Shown here: positions 8,089-16,214 of the stretch, one piece after another
How the letters are laid out: each line of letters starts with the position of its first letter
How positions within the stretch are numbered: position 1 is the stretch's first letter
Assembly (NCBI GenBank): GCA_900316055.1
Contig: ONBK01000005.1
Span: 62,001 to 126,000 of the forward strand
Origin: an uncultured Bacteroidales bacterium
GTDB taxonomy: Bacteria; Bacteroidota; Bacteroidia; Bacteroidales; P3
Reading direction: 5' to 3'
Length of the DNA stretch: 64,000 nt
Translations under genes and position numbers: made by a program
The notes under the pieces: generated by a model
Told to the model about the DNA's origin: nothing
Seen by the model: the letters and a program-made list of their open reading frames with translations, nothing else
Databases searched by the model: none

Positions 8089-8125
8089 ATTGCTAATGTA
8101 TTTAGTTTATGGATTATTATATATT

Positions 8126-9034
8126 CTATTTCAACTCTTTAAATTTGCGAGAGGAAAAATGGGCTTTGTCATGTTCATTCTGTTGACGCCATACTGCAAT
8201 CCTTTTAAAGTTTTTAGGTTCCTTGGGTTTGTTAGTTCCTTCAGGATAGACACCAAATCTGCGTGCTGATTCATATTGCAGCATTTCCTTTACAGCATCA
8301 TTGAAATCTGTTAAACCTGCTATAGCCTTAGGAACAAGAACCAAATTGAAAACGCTGGTGTGAAATCGGCTGTCGTAGCATGTTTTATCCCATATATGGC
8401 ATGCCATATAATCCTTGAAGTCAACGCACTTTAAGTGGGGTAAAGATAGTTTTACTGCATTCTTGATGGCAACTTGGGCCATTGTATTATCGTCATATAT
8501 GACATTAGAGCCAATAACAGTAGTCCCCTTTGTTTGTCCATTTTTTTTTCGTTGATAACGGCAGTTATACCAAGAATAGTAAATGTTCCCTTCGTTGTTT
8601 TCCCCTCCCATTGTTCCTTTTTTCACTTCTTGTGCTACATCGTAGCTACAAAAAAGCGCGTTTTCTGCAATCAGTCGACAAAAGTTTAAATCGGTCTGAG
8701 TGTCCAAAGACAACCAGATGTTTGCGTGATAGTATCCAATTAACCATTTGGCAAATGATTTGTAACTGGATAAATAATCGGTTTCACTTTTGCCAACAGG
8801 CTTGGAGGAGTTTAATTTATTAAAGCTTTTTTCAATATCTTTAATGATGTTCTTTGCCTTAAGGGCTTTCTCAATCCATTTAACGGAATCCCCATTATTC
8901 CACTTGTCAATGGCTATTAACCAGGTGTTGTAATTTTTAATTGTTCCAGGTTTCAGATGCCCATAGTTTTTCATATCCGAGACATACTGGTCGACTAACT
9001 TCTGGAAGGATGGTTGACTATGCTTGTTTGCCAT
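8126..9034 (-). CDS. Unknown protein with a possible HNH-like C-terminus
   Basis: 302 residues, richer in A+T and lysine than its neighbours. The N-terminal 80 residues (LVDQYVSDMKNYGHLKPGTIKNY) resemble the SAM-like DNA-binding part of phage integrases, but there is no integrase catalytic domain. The C-terminal part has CHIWDKTCYD, then FHTSVFNLVLVPKAIAGLTD and an ARRFGVYPEG tail. The spacing of His, Asn and His recalls HNH endonucleases that read H-x-x-N-x-x-x-L-x-P. This is a weak resemblance and the residues should not be taken as proven catalytic. The gene lies 28 bp after the small LRR gene, in the same apparent operon. Confidence 0.55.
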   Translation of the reverse strand: MANKHSQPSFQKLVDQYVSDMKNYGHLKPGTIKNYNTWLIAIDKWNNGDSVKWIEKALKAKNIIKDIEKSFNKLNSSKPVGKSETDYLSSYKSFAKWLIGYYHANIWLSLDTQTDLNFCRLIAENALFCSYDVAQEVKKGTMGGENNEGNIYYSWYNCRYQRKKNGQTKGTTVIGSNVIYDDNTMAQVAIKNAVKLSLPHLKCVDFKDYMACHIWDKTCYDSRFHTSVFNLVLVPKAIAGLTDFNDAVKEMLQYESARRFGVYPEGTNKPKEPKNFKRIAVWRQQNEHDKAHFSSRKFKELK

Positions 9035-9061
9035 GCCAATATAGATTTAAAGTGTATTTGT

Positions 9062-9394
9062 TTACTCGAACGGATCAATATCATCCTTCCTCAGGAGCTT
9101 GACGATAAGGCCCTGCTGCGTTACGGGTTCGAGGGTGAGAGACTCGAAGGGGTAGTCTTCGGTGATGGTGAACGTCCGTCGGCTATCGGTGAACTCCAAC
9201 CTGACTGTGCCCTTGGGAAGCTTTACCATTTCCAAATTGGTGCATCCAAGGAATACGCCGGCGGCAATCTGCTTTACCGATGCAGGGAGCACCACCGATG
9301 TCAGGTCGGTTCTTCCACGGAACACATCCGTTCTAACTACTTTTGTACCATCGGGTATGATACCCACTCCGTTTTTTATTTCGTATAGTGCCAT
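9062..9394 (-). CDS. Short LRR_5 protein
   Basis: 110 residues from the ATG at 9394 (MALYEIKNGVGIIPDGTKVV). The longer reading from 9445 begins upstream of the mapped promoter and would overlap the AAA+ gene's end, so it is less likely. The N-terminal cap IIPDGTKVV and one or two LRR_5 units (TSVVLPASVKQIAAGVFLGCTNL) match the larger LRR proteins in the cluster. The second half (about 60-110) has no repeat and is not recognised. A consensus promoter directly upstream (9415-9446) makes it the first gene of a six-gene leftward unit. Confidence 0.72.
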   Translation of the reverse strand: MALYEIKNGVGIIPDGTKVVRTDVFRGRTDLTSVVLPASVKQIAAGVFLGCTNLEMVKLPKGTVRLEFTDSRRTFTITEDYPFESLTLEPVTQQGLIVKLLRKDDIDPFE

Positions 9395-9414
9395 AATAGA
9401 CTGATTTGAATTTG

Positions 9415-9446
9415 CAAAATTACAAATAATAAATGTTTTTACCAAA
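9415..9446 (-). promoter_or_regulatory. Promoter of the six-gene LRR/nuclease unit
   Basis: Minus strand TTTG (9446-9443), 20-bp spacer, TAATTTTG (9422-9415). The -33 element lies beside the stop codon of the AAA+ ATPase gene, so the downstream genes can be transcribed independently of it. Confidence 0.7.
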
Positions 9447-9448
9447 TT

Positions 9449-11131
9449 TTATTTTGCGAAGCCTATTCTCCTCTCGCTTTGGTGACCCACGATGCGCTCG
9501 TTGGTGCATAACTCCTCAAGGGTGCTTTGTGGGTCTTCCGCATCCCCGTGCAGAATACAGCCGACGGCATACTTGCGGGCGATGTTCTCTATCTGGCCGC
9601 CACTGAAGTCGTACCTCTCGGCGAGGGCGACGGTGATGTTCTCTGGTAGGTCGGGAATCATCGTCTGCCAAATCTTCGAGCGCACCGTAGCGTCGGGCTT
9701 CTCGAAGCGTATCTTGTAAAGGAAGCGGCGCTCGAAGGCGCTGTCGAGATTCTCCGTGAGGTTGGTGGTGGCGATAAGGATGCCGTCCAAGGTCTCCATC
9801 TCCTGCAGGATGATGTTTTGAATCGTGTTCTCCATCTTGTCGACGGCGTTCTGCGCCCCTTGCTTGCGGATGCCGATAATGGCGTCGGCTTCGTTGAAGA
9901 GGAGGATCGGGGCGACGTCGAGTTTCGCCACCAGCGCGCGGTAGCGGTCGAAGAGGGCTTTGATGTTCTTCTCGCTCTCGCCCACCCACTTGCTCTTGAT
10001 CTGCGGCACATCGACCACCATCACCTGTCGCCCCGTGCGGCGTGCCAGCTGGTACACCGTCTCTGTCTTGCCCGTCCCGGGGCCTCCATGGAAGAGGCAG
10101 GTGAACCCCTGACGGAAGCCCTTTTGCCTCATGCGCTCGTGAATCTTTTTGTACTGCTCCTCCCCCAGCAGCGAGGTCAGTTCCTCGACCTGGCGGCTCA
10201 CGCTGTCGTTATAGAATAGTTCTTTGGAGTTTACGTTTTCGGGCAGCAGCACATCGGAAAGTTTTTCGTCGGTTCCACTGATATGGAACTCGCCGAGAAG
10301 GTCGCGTTTTGCCTCTTCGGTGAGCTTATAGCGTGTGTTGTCGGCAATACCGTCGACGCAGTGGTGCTCTATCAATCCGTCCTCTATCAAATAGTGGTCA
10401 CCTCGGCGCAGATGTGTTTTGGCTCTACCAAAGTCGGCTTTGTCGGGGAATAGGTCTTCGAGTTCTCCGAACCGGATGTCATCATCGTCATTATTGATAA
10501 GTTTGTGGCAGAAAAAGAGCAACATCAACATATCTTCATCATTCAGGAGGTCGAGCGACTTGATCTTCTGCGCCAAAGCCACCTGCGGGTTCTCGTCTAT
10601 CATGGCTTTCATCTCTTCCATCAACTCGCGTGCGGAGACGGCGTCTTTATCGAGGTCTTCGAACCACATATTCATGTATTCCATCATGCTGCCAGCGTCG
10701 AGCCCCGTGCGCTTGGGCAGCTGATAAACCTCGTTATGCTTGAGGGTTTTGATAACTGTGGTGGGCACATCGAACTGATCCTCATCTTTGGCGTCGCGGT
10801 AGCGCAACAGGCGGCGGTGGACAAGGGCATCGATGTCGGAAGCGTAACTAAGGATGCGAATGGTGCTGAGGTCAAGGAAGGAGGCTAGGTCGTCGAAGTC
10901 GATGCGACGCGGACCCTTCTCCATACAGACGCAGAATAGAGCCGCTTGGCGGGGTGTAATGCCATAACTATCGGCAAGGAATTTCAGTTCTACCTTACGG
11001 TCGATGAAGAACTGGTCGCAAAACATCGAGCCTTTGGCGCCTTCGACCACGCTCTCGATGGCGGAGAGGAGCGTCAATTTTGAATGTTGTGTTTTCGTGC
11101 GGTTGTTATCTGTGACTTTAGTTTTTCCCAT
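9449..11131 (-). CDS. AAA+ ATPase
   Basis: 560 residues from the ATG at 11131 (MGKTKVTDNNR); a start 48 bp upstream is also open. The N-terminal half (about 20-320) looks helical and winged-helix-like and is not assigned. The AAA+ module begins at about 340: Walker A GGPGTGKTE, then DVPQIKSKWVGESEKNIKALF, a Walker B reading LLFNEADAI, sensor 1 ATTN, and an arginine-finger region SAFERRFLYKIRF. The usual Asp of Walker B is Asn here (the codon is AAC), while the catalytic Glu is kept. Such classical AAA proteins remodel or unfold protein partners. It lies directly upstream of the LRR/nuclease unit and may act with it. Confidence 0.85.
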   Translation of the reverse strand: MGKTKVTDNNRTKTQHSKLTLLSAIESVVEGAKGSMFCDQFFIDRKVELKFLADSYGITPRQAALFCVCMEKGPRRIDFDDLASFLDLSTIRILSYASDIDALVHRRLLRYRDAKDEDQFDVPTTVIKTLKHNEVYQLPKRTGLDAGSMMEYMNMWFEDLDKDAVSARELMEEMKAMIDENPQVALAQKIKSLDLLNDEDMLMLLFFCHKLINNDDDDIRFGELEDLFPDKADFGRAKTHLRRGDHYLIEDGLIEHHCVDGIADNTRYKLTEEAKRDLLGEFHISGTDEKLSDVLLPENVNSKELFYNDSVSRQVEELTSLLGEEQYKKIHERMRQKGFRQGFTCLFHGGPGTGKTETVYQLARRTGRQVMVVDVPQIKSKWVGESEKNIKALFDRYRALVAKLDVAPILLFNEADAIIGIRKQGAQNAVDKMENTIQNIILQEMETLDGILIATTNLTENLDSAFERRFLYKIRFEKPDATVRSKIWQTMIPDLPENITVALAERYDFSGGQIENIARKYAVGCILHGDAEDPQSTLEELCTNERIVGHQSERRIGFAK

Positions 11132-11387
11132 GATGTTTGAATTTTGGCTTTTCTCTATTAAATTAGTAACGAATGCCAAAATTTTAAAACATTAACATTT
11201 TTTAACGTTATAGCATACAAGATACTTCTGTTTTTTTTTCTCGGTGGGCAGCTCCACGATGATTTGTTGTACACTGAGGAAACATCGGAGGTACCTCCTT
11301 GTCACCATAGAGTTGGTATAGAGATGGCATAGAGTTATTATAAAAGGGAGTTCTATAAATTAAATAATTAGAATTCATTTGTTTATC

Positions 11388-11414
11388 TTAAGGTAGGTTC
11401 CGAACCCACCTTAA
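11388..11414 (+). terminator. Hairpin followed by a T tract
   Basis: TTAAGGTAGGTT and AACCCACCTTAA pair with one G-T mismatch over a 3-nt loop, followed after 8 nt by seven Ts on the plus strand. It lies upstream of the promoter at 11470 and has no plus-strand gene before it, so it may insulate that promoter or be part of a repeat. Confidence 0.4.
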
Positions 11415-11469
11415 TTCATTGATTTTTTTGACATTATATGATAGCAAGAAAAAAGATTCGCAAAAAAAA

Positions 11470-11500
11470 ATTGTAAACTAACATATTTATCGTAATTTTG
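11470..11500 (+). promoter_or_regulatory. Promoter of the FISUMP lipoprotein gene
   Basis: ATTG (11470-11473), 19-bp spacer, TAATTTTG (11493-11500). The -7 element is a full match and the -33 element has one mismatch. Confidence 0.65.
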
Positions 11501-11634
11501 TGACGTAAAAACAAGACAAGCTCTCTAAATTAATAATCAAGTATTCAACATTATAAAACACCATTTCACGATAAATAAACTGTAAAAACTTTTTTAGAAC
11601 CCAACTTGAATCAATCTTTATCAAAAATATCATC

Positions 11635-12333
11635 ATGAAAAAATCTATTTATCTCTTAGGAATCTCCCTGATGGTTTCGGCAACAATGCTGATGACCGCC
11701 TGCTCAAAAGACAACACTACATCCAATGAAGGAGGAGGCGACTTGACCTGGGTAGACCTCGGTTTGCCGAGCGGTCTGCTGTGGGCCAACTGTAACGTGG
11801 GGGCCCAAAAACCGGAGGGATTCGGAAACTACTATGCTTGGGGCGAAACCTCGCCGAAAGAGGAGTATAGCTGGGGCAACTACGCCTACGGCAGCGGCCC
11901 CTATGAACTCACAAAATACTGCGAACAGCCCTTGTACGGCCTTTACGACTACTCGGACAGCCTGTCCACCCTTGAGGCTTCTGACGATGCTGCCACGGTT
12001 AACCTCGGTGAAGGTGCCCGAACACCGACAAAAGAAGAGTGGCAGGAATTGAAATCCCACACCACCAGATCCTGGACCACACTCAACGGAGTTTACGGAT
12101 GCCTTCTGACCGCTTCCAACGGCAATAGTATCTTCCTGCCAGCCGCTGGTAGCCGCGAAGAGTCGAGTTGCTACGGCATAGGCAACTACGGCGGCTATTG
12201 GTCGAGTTCGGTGGAATCCTATGGCCCGAACACTGCTTGGTTATTCAATGTATACAAACCCCGCGACGAAATCGATGTCAAATACCGCTGCATCGGTCTC
12301 TCTGTACGTGCGGTGCGCGACAGACAGAACTAA
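11635..12333 (+). CDS. Lipoprotein with FISUMP-type domain
   Basis: 232 residues. Signal peptide MKKSIYLLGISLMVSATML followed by a lipobox (MTAC) predicts a lipidated, envelope-attached protein. The rest matches the Fibrobacter succinogenes major paralogous domain pattern: WVDLGLPSGLLWA, YYAWGETSPKEEYSWGNY, ARTPTKEEWQEL, FLPAAGSRE, GGYWSSSV and the closing GLSVRAVRD. Such domains are common in Bacteroidetes surface proteins, and their ligand is unknown. The gene is monocistronic, between its own promoter and a strong GC-rich terminator. Confidence 0.85.
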   Translation: MKKSIYLLGISLMVSATMLMTACSKDNTTSNEGGGDLTWVDLGLPSGLLWANCNVGAQKPEGFGNYYAWGETSPKEEYSWGNYAYGSGPYELTKYCEQPLYGLYDYSDSLSTLEASDDAATVNLGEGARTPTKEEWQELKSHTTRSWTTLNGVYGCLLTASNGNSIFLPAAGSREESSCYGIGNYGGYWSSSVESYGPNTAWLFNVYKPRDEIDVKYRCIGLSVRAVRDRQN

Positions 12334-12353
12334 CAATGCATATATAAAACATG

Positions 12354-12379
12354 GTGCCCGCGCCGAATGGCGCGGGCAC
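12354..12379. terminator. GC-rich intrinsic terminator
   Basis: GTGCCCGCGCC pairs perfectly with GGCGCGGGCAC across a 4-nt loop, followed by ATTTTAT on the plus strand. It ends the lipoprotein transcript and may also stop proS read-through from the other side. Confidence 0.8.
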
Positions 12380-12417
12380 ATTTTATCTACTTAACTGCTG
12401 TCGCCTAACCTCTAAAA

Positions 12418-13890
12418 TCAGTAGCTGCGGGCGAAGACGACGCGGCGGTGGGAAGGTTTGCCGCTGTAGATGCACTTACCCTCTTCCTCGGGGGCGTCGT
12501 AGGGGATGCAGCGGATGGTGGCCTTGGTCTCCTCTTTGATTTTCTCCTCGGTCTCGGGGGTGCCGTCCCAGTGGCAGAGCAGGAAGCCGTTCTTCTCGAT
12601 TTCCACCTTGAAGTCCTCCCAGGTGTCGACCTTGCGGGTCATGCTGGCGCGGAAGTCGGCGGCTTTCCTGAAGAGGTTCTTTTGAATATCCTCCATGAGG
12701 TCGTAGACGTGGTCGGCGATGCCTTCGAGGGGCAGCGTGGCCTTTTCGAGCGTGTCGCGACGGCGCACCTCGCAGGTGCCGTTCTCCATATCGCGGGCAC
12801 CGATGGCCAGCTGCACGGGGACGCCCTTGAACTCGTACTCGGTGAACTTCCAGCCGGGCTTGTACTCCGGACGATTGTCGTACTTCACCACGAGGCCCTT
12901 GGCTTCGAGGGCTTTCACTATCGGGGCGATATGCTCGTCGAGCTGACGCTGCTGCTCGTCGCTCTTGCAGATGGGGACGATGGCAACGTGGATGGGCGCC
13001 AGACGCGGAGGAAGGACAAGACCGTTGTCGTCGGAGTGGGTCATGATGAGGGCGCCCATCAGGCGGGTGCTGACACCCCACGAGGTGGCCCAGACGTACT
13101 CGAGTTTGTTCTCTTTGTTGAGGAACTGCACTTCAAAAGCCTTGGCAAAATTCTGACCAAGGAAGTGCGAGGTACCAGCCTGCAATGCTTTACCATCCTG
13201 CATCATAGCCTCGATACAGAGAGTGTCAAGGGCGCCGGCGAAACGCTCGTTGGGGCTCTTGTGACCCTTGATGACGGGCACTGCCATATAGTTCTCTACG
13301 AAGTCGCCGTAGACATCCAACATCTTGCGTGCCTCCTCTTCGGCCTCCTCACGGGTAGCATGGGCGGTGTGGCCTTCCTGCCAGAGGAACTCGGCGGTAC
13401 GGAGGAACATGCGGGTGCGCATCTCCCAACGCACGACGTTTGCCCACTGGTTACAAAGGATAGGGAGGTCGCGATAACTCTTGATCCAGTTCTTATAAGT
13501 GCTCCAAATGATGGTCTCAGAAGTGGGACGCACGATGAGTTCCTCCTCAAGTTTGGCGGCGGGATCGACAACGACACCATTGCCGTTGGGGTCGTTCATC
13601 AAGCGGTGATGGGTCACCACGGCACATTCCTTGGCGAAACCTTCGACATGCTCAGCCTCACGGCTGAGGAAACTCTTGGGGATGAACAGGGGGAAGTAGG
13701 CATTGACGTGACCCGTAGCCTTGAACATGCTGTCCAACTGATGCTGCATCTTCTCCCAGATGGCATAGCCATAAGGTTTTATCACCATGCAGCCTCTAAC
13801 GGCACTCTGCTCAGCCAAATCGGCACGTACCACCAGTTCGTTATACCATTCGGAGTAGTTCTCACTGCGTTTAGAAAAGTCTTTTGCCAT
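12418..13890 (-). CDS. proS: Prolyl-tRNA synthetase
   Basis: 490 residues. A class II aminoacyl-tRNA synthetase that charges tRNA-Pro. The short form without an editing insert, the opening [16 protein letters not shown] and the motif 3 region [24 protein letters not shown] are typical of the archaeal/eukaryotic-like type that Bacteroidetes use. Motif 2 lies at about 140-165 ([32 protein letters not shown]). An anticodon-binding domain (about 285-380) and a C-terminal extension ending ARSY follow. Transcription probably starts near 14055 (TATTTTTG on the minus strand at 14067-14060), which leaves an inverted-repeat element in the leader. Confidence 0.95.
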   Translation of the reverse strand: MAKDFSKRSENYSEWYNELVVRADLAEQSAVRGCMVIKPYGYAIWEKMQHQLDSMFKATGHVNAYFPLFIPKSFLSREAEHVEGFAKECAVVTHHRLMNDPNGNGVVVDPAAKLEEELIVRPTSETIIWSTYKNWIKSYRDLPILCNQWANVVRWEMRTRMFLRTAEFLWQEGHTAHATREEAEEEARKMLDVYGDFVENYMAVPVIKGHKSPNERFAGALDTLCIEAMMQDGKALQAGTSHFLGQNFAKAFEVQFLNKENKLEYVWATSWGVSTRLMGALIMTHSDDNGLVLPPRLAPIHVAIVPICKSDEQQRQLDEHIAPIVKALEAKGLVVKYDNRPEYKPGWKFTEYEFKGVPVQLAIGARDMENGTCEVRRRDTLEKATLPLEGIADHVYDLMEDIQKNLFRKAADFRASMTRKVDTWEDFKVEIEKNGFLLCHWDGTPETEEKIKEETKATIRCIPYDAPEEEGKCIYSGKPSHRRVVFARSY

Positions 13891-13896
13891 TTTTTT

Positions 13897-14003
13897 ACAG
13901 GTTACAGGTTATAGGTTATTGGTTATTGAGGGCTGCCGCCTCACAATGTCGACATTTCGACTGCGTAGCGTCTATAACCCATAACCTATAACCCATAACC
14001 ATT
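13897..14003. repeat. Modular inverted-repeat element, copy A
   Basis: Left arm of degenerate GGTTATAGGTTATT units (13897-13927), the core GAGGGCTGCCGCCTCA (13928-13943), a spacer, and a right arm of ATAACCCATAACCT units (13972-14003), the reverse complement of the left. The core recurs at 54051-54066 between completely different arms. Confidence 0.75.
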
Positions 14004-14082
14004 ATTTTTTTATTTATTACACAATAATTTGTGGTGTTAGTCGTTTCATAAACGAGTTGCAAAAATACAACTTTTTTTTGAC

Positions 14083-14907
14083 ATGAGAAATAAAATTTGG
14101 ATAATAGCACTGACGGCCATACTGTTGCCCACACTAACGAGAGCGCAAGTGAAATTGAAGGTCGACACATTGGAGTGTCATATCATTGGTTTCTCCTTCG
14201 GCGCGCAAACGCCTCTGTCTGGCAGCAACAGCCTGGGACTCACTGGGGGGTCTATGAAAGAACTGTACGAAGGTCCGTATCTGGATTTCGGATTTGAATG
14301 CGACTACAAATATCAAAACAATTGGATGGTGACGCTGGAAGGCGACCTCTGGTTCGGCTACAACAGCGACAACCTGACGCAACGCGCCGAACGCATGGGC
14401 GATATCTATACCTCACAGGGCTATCTCATGAGTTGGGGCGGCACCGACGGCGTGGTGACGATGTACAACCGCGGACTCTCTGTCCGTCCCGGTATAGCTC
14501 GGCTCTTCCCCATCATGTCGAAGAACCCCAACTCGGGTCTTTTCGTGAAGTTGAGTGGTGGATGGTTCATGCAGAAGACCGCCCACTCGCAGGACATGAA
14601 CGAGAGCTTGGTGCCGCAGGTGAACGATGCCTACGGAAGGCTCTACGACCATCTGCGCCACGGCGTGATACTGACAGAAAGCATCGGATTCCTCTACATG
14701 AGCAACTATATCAACTACATCAACTTCAAGGTGGAACTGTTCGCCAGTCAGTGCTGGAGTTGGTCCACACGTCCCTATATCATCGACAACGTCATGGGTC
14801 TCAATGGCAAGGACGACAGCCGCTACTTCGACCTTATGGTGGGTGTGAAACTTTCGTGGCTCTTCCCGCTGACGGGACGCACCTCGTATGATTACTATTA
14901 CTACTAG
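14083..14907 (+). CDS. Exported protein, probable outer-membrane barrel
   Basis: 274 residues with a signal peptide (MRNKIWIIALTAILLPTLTRAQ). The mature part alternates polar and aromatic residues in strands (YLDFGFECDYKYQ, NWMVTLEGDLWFGYN, FVKLSGGWFMQK, INFKVELFASQCW) and ends FDLMVGVKLSWLFPL, consistent with a small beta-barrel of PorT/OmpW size. No specific family is recognised. It sits 35 bp before waaA and is read the same way, so it may belong to an envelope operon with waaA and the BamA/TamA-type gene. Confidence 0.65.
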   Translation: MRNKIWIIALTAILLPTLTRAQVKLKVDTLECHIIGFSFGAQTPLSGSNSLGLTGGSMKELYEGPYLDFGFECDYKYQNNWMVTLEGDLWFGYNSDNLTQRAERMGDIYTSQGYLMSWGGTDGVVTMYNRGLSVRPGIARLFPIMSKNPNSGLFVKLSGGWFMQKTAHSQDMNESLVPQVNDAYGRLYDHLRHGVILTESIGFLYMSNYINYINFKVELFASQCWSWSTRPYIIDNVMGLNGKDDSRYFDLMVGVKLSWLFPLTGRTSYDYYYY

Positions 14908-14942
14908 GAGATAAGGAGACAGGAGATAAGGAGATAAGACAA

Positions 14943-16214
14943 ATGAGATTTTTTTATACCATAGGCATCTACCTTTATACGCTGGGCATCCGCGTAGCGG
15001 CGCTATGCGGACACAAGAACGCCCGCCTCATGGTGCATGGCTGGAAAGAAAGCTTGACCAAACAATCAAACAATCAAGCAATCAAGACCGCCTGGTTTCA
15101 TGCCGCCAGCCTCGGAGAATTCGAACAGGCACGCCCCGTACTGGAAGCCTTCCGCGAGCGACACCCCGACTATCGTGTGCTGGTATCCTTCTTCTCCCCT
15201 TCCGGCTATGAGGTGCGCAAAAACTACGCCCATGCCGACCGCGTGATATACCTTCCCATGGACACTCCACGCAACGTGCGCCGACTGCTCGACACCTACC
15301 ATCCCACCATCGCCTTCTTCGTGAAGTACGAGTTCTGGTACAACTACCTCGGCGAACTGAAACGCCGCAATATCCCCACCTACATCTTCTCCTCCATCTT
15401 CCGTCCCAACCAATATTTCTTCAAATGGTATGGTGGCTGGTTTCGCCGTCAGTTAAAGCACTGTTTCGCCCACCTCTTCGTTCAGAATGAGGAGAGCCTC
15501 CGACTGCTGCAAGGCATCGGCATCGAACACTGCTCGCTGGCAGGCGACACCCGCTTCGACCGTGTGCACCAGATTGCTGTTGCCGCCGAACGCAACGACG
15601 TGGCGGAAGCCTTCCTGAAAGACCACGACGGCAAAGTGCTCGTTGCCGGTAGCACCTGGCCCCCGGACGAGGAACTGATAGCAAAAACAATCAAGCAATC
15701 AAACATTCAGGCAGTCAAAATCATTCTTGCGCCGCATGTCATCAGCGAGGAACACCTGCAAGCCATCGAGAAACTCTTTCCCGACAGCATCCGCTACTCT
15801 AAATGCTTGAGTGCTGACGCTGCACAAAACTCAAACAACCAAACAATCAAACAACCAAACCATCATAAAGTTCTCATCATCGACAACATTGGCCTCCTCT
15901 CCAAACTCTATCGCTATGCCGATGTGGCCTATATTGGCGGCGGTTTCGGCGTGGGCATCCACAACATCCTCGAAGCCGTCACCTTCGGCAAGCCCGTCCT
16001 CTTCGGCCCCAACTACCACAAGTTCCAAGAAGCACACGATATCATTGCCCGCGGTGGCGGATGGAGCCACCTGGATGCCAATGAACTCGCCGCCCATCTC
16101 ACTCCTCTGCTCACCGACCCCACAGCCTACGCCAACGCCTCCCAAGCCTGCACCAACTATATGAACATCAATCTCGGAAGCACCCACATCATCCTCAACA
16201 CCATTGAAAAATAG
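14943..16214 (+). CDS. waaA: 3-deoxy-D-manno-octulosonic acid transferase
   Basis: 423 residues. A GT-B glycosyltransferase that adds Kdo to lipid A at the inner membrane. It has an N-terminal membrane anchor (FFYTIGIYLYTLGIRVAALCG), the acceptor motif WFHAASLGEFEQARP with its conserved catalytic Glu, YEFWYNYL, the donor-site run LIIDNIGLLSKLYRYAD and YIGGGFGVGIHNILE. Oddity: three separate in-frame octamer inserts, at about residues 38-48 (TKQSNNQAIK), 246-257 (KTIKQSNIQAVK) and 296-307 (NSNNQTIKQPNH), each in a loop between conserved blocks. The stop codon overlaps the next start. Confidence 0.93.
   Translation: MRFFYTIGIYLYTLGIRVAALCGHKNARLMVHGWKESLTKQSNNQAIKTAWFHAASLGEFEQARPVLEAFRERHPDYRVLVSFFSPSGYEVRKNYAHADRVIYLPMDTPRNVRRLLDTYHPTIAFFVKYEFWYNYLGELKRRNIPTYIFSSIFRPNQYFFKWYGGWFRRQLKHCFAHLFVQNEESLRLLQGIGIEHCSLAGDTRFDRVHQIAVAAERNDVAEAFLKDHDGKVLVAGSTWPPDEELIAKTIKQSNIQAVKIILAPHVISEEHLQAIEKLFPDSIRYSKCLSADAAQNSNNQTIKQPNHHKVLIIDNIGLLSKLYRYADVAYIGGGFGVGIHNILEAVTFGKPVLFGPNYHKFQEAHDIIARGGGWSHLDANELAAHLTPLLTDPTAYANASQACTNYMNINLGSTHIILNTIEK
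15058..15086. repeat. In-frame CAATCAAA array 1 in waaA
   Basis: About three copies of the octamer, encoding KQSNNQAIK between MVHGWKESLT and the conserved WFHAASLGEF. Confidence 0.85.
15681..15712. repeat. In-frame CAATCAAA-type array 2 in waaA
   Basis: Degenerate octamer copies encoding KTIKQSNIQ between PPDEEL and VKIILAPHV. Confidence 0.75.
15831..15864. repeat. In-frame CAATCAAA-type array 3 in waaA
   Basis: Four degenerate octamers (CAACCAAA, CAATCAAA) encoding SNNQTIKQPNHH just before the conserved VLIIDNIGLLS. Confidence 0.85.

Larger units (their letters stand above)
11132..11634. other. 500-bp intergenic region before the FISUMP lipoprotein gene
   Basis: No ORF of credible composition is seen. 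The region holds a degenerate repeat (about 11290-11355: GGAGGTACCTCC, then CATAGAGTTGGTATAGAGATGGCATAGAGTTA), a hairpin at 11388-11414, and the promoter at 11470-11500. The leader from that promoter to the lipoprotein ATG is about 130 nt and very A/T-rich. Confidence 0.6.

Noticed and set aside
8126..9034. Phage integrase
   Set aside because: Only the N-terminal SAM-like part is reminiscent; no catalytic Arg-His-Arg-Tyr set is found.
12448..13914. Plus-strand open frame of 488 codons over proS
   Set aside because: Shadow of proS; no recognisable domain.
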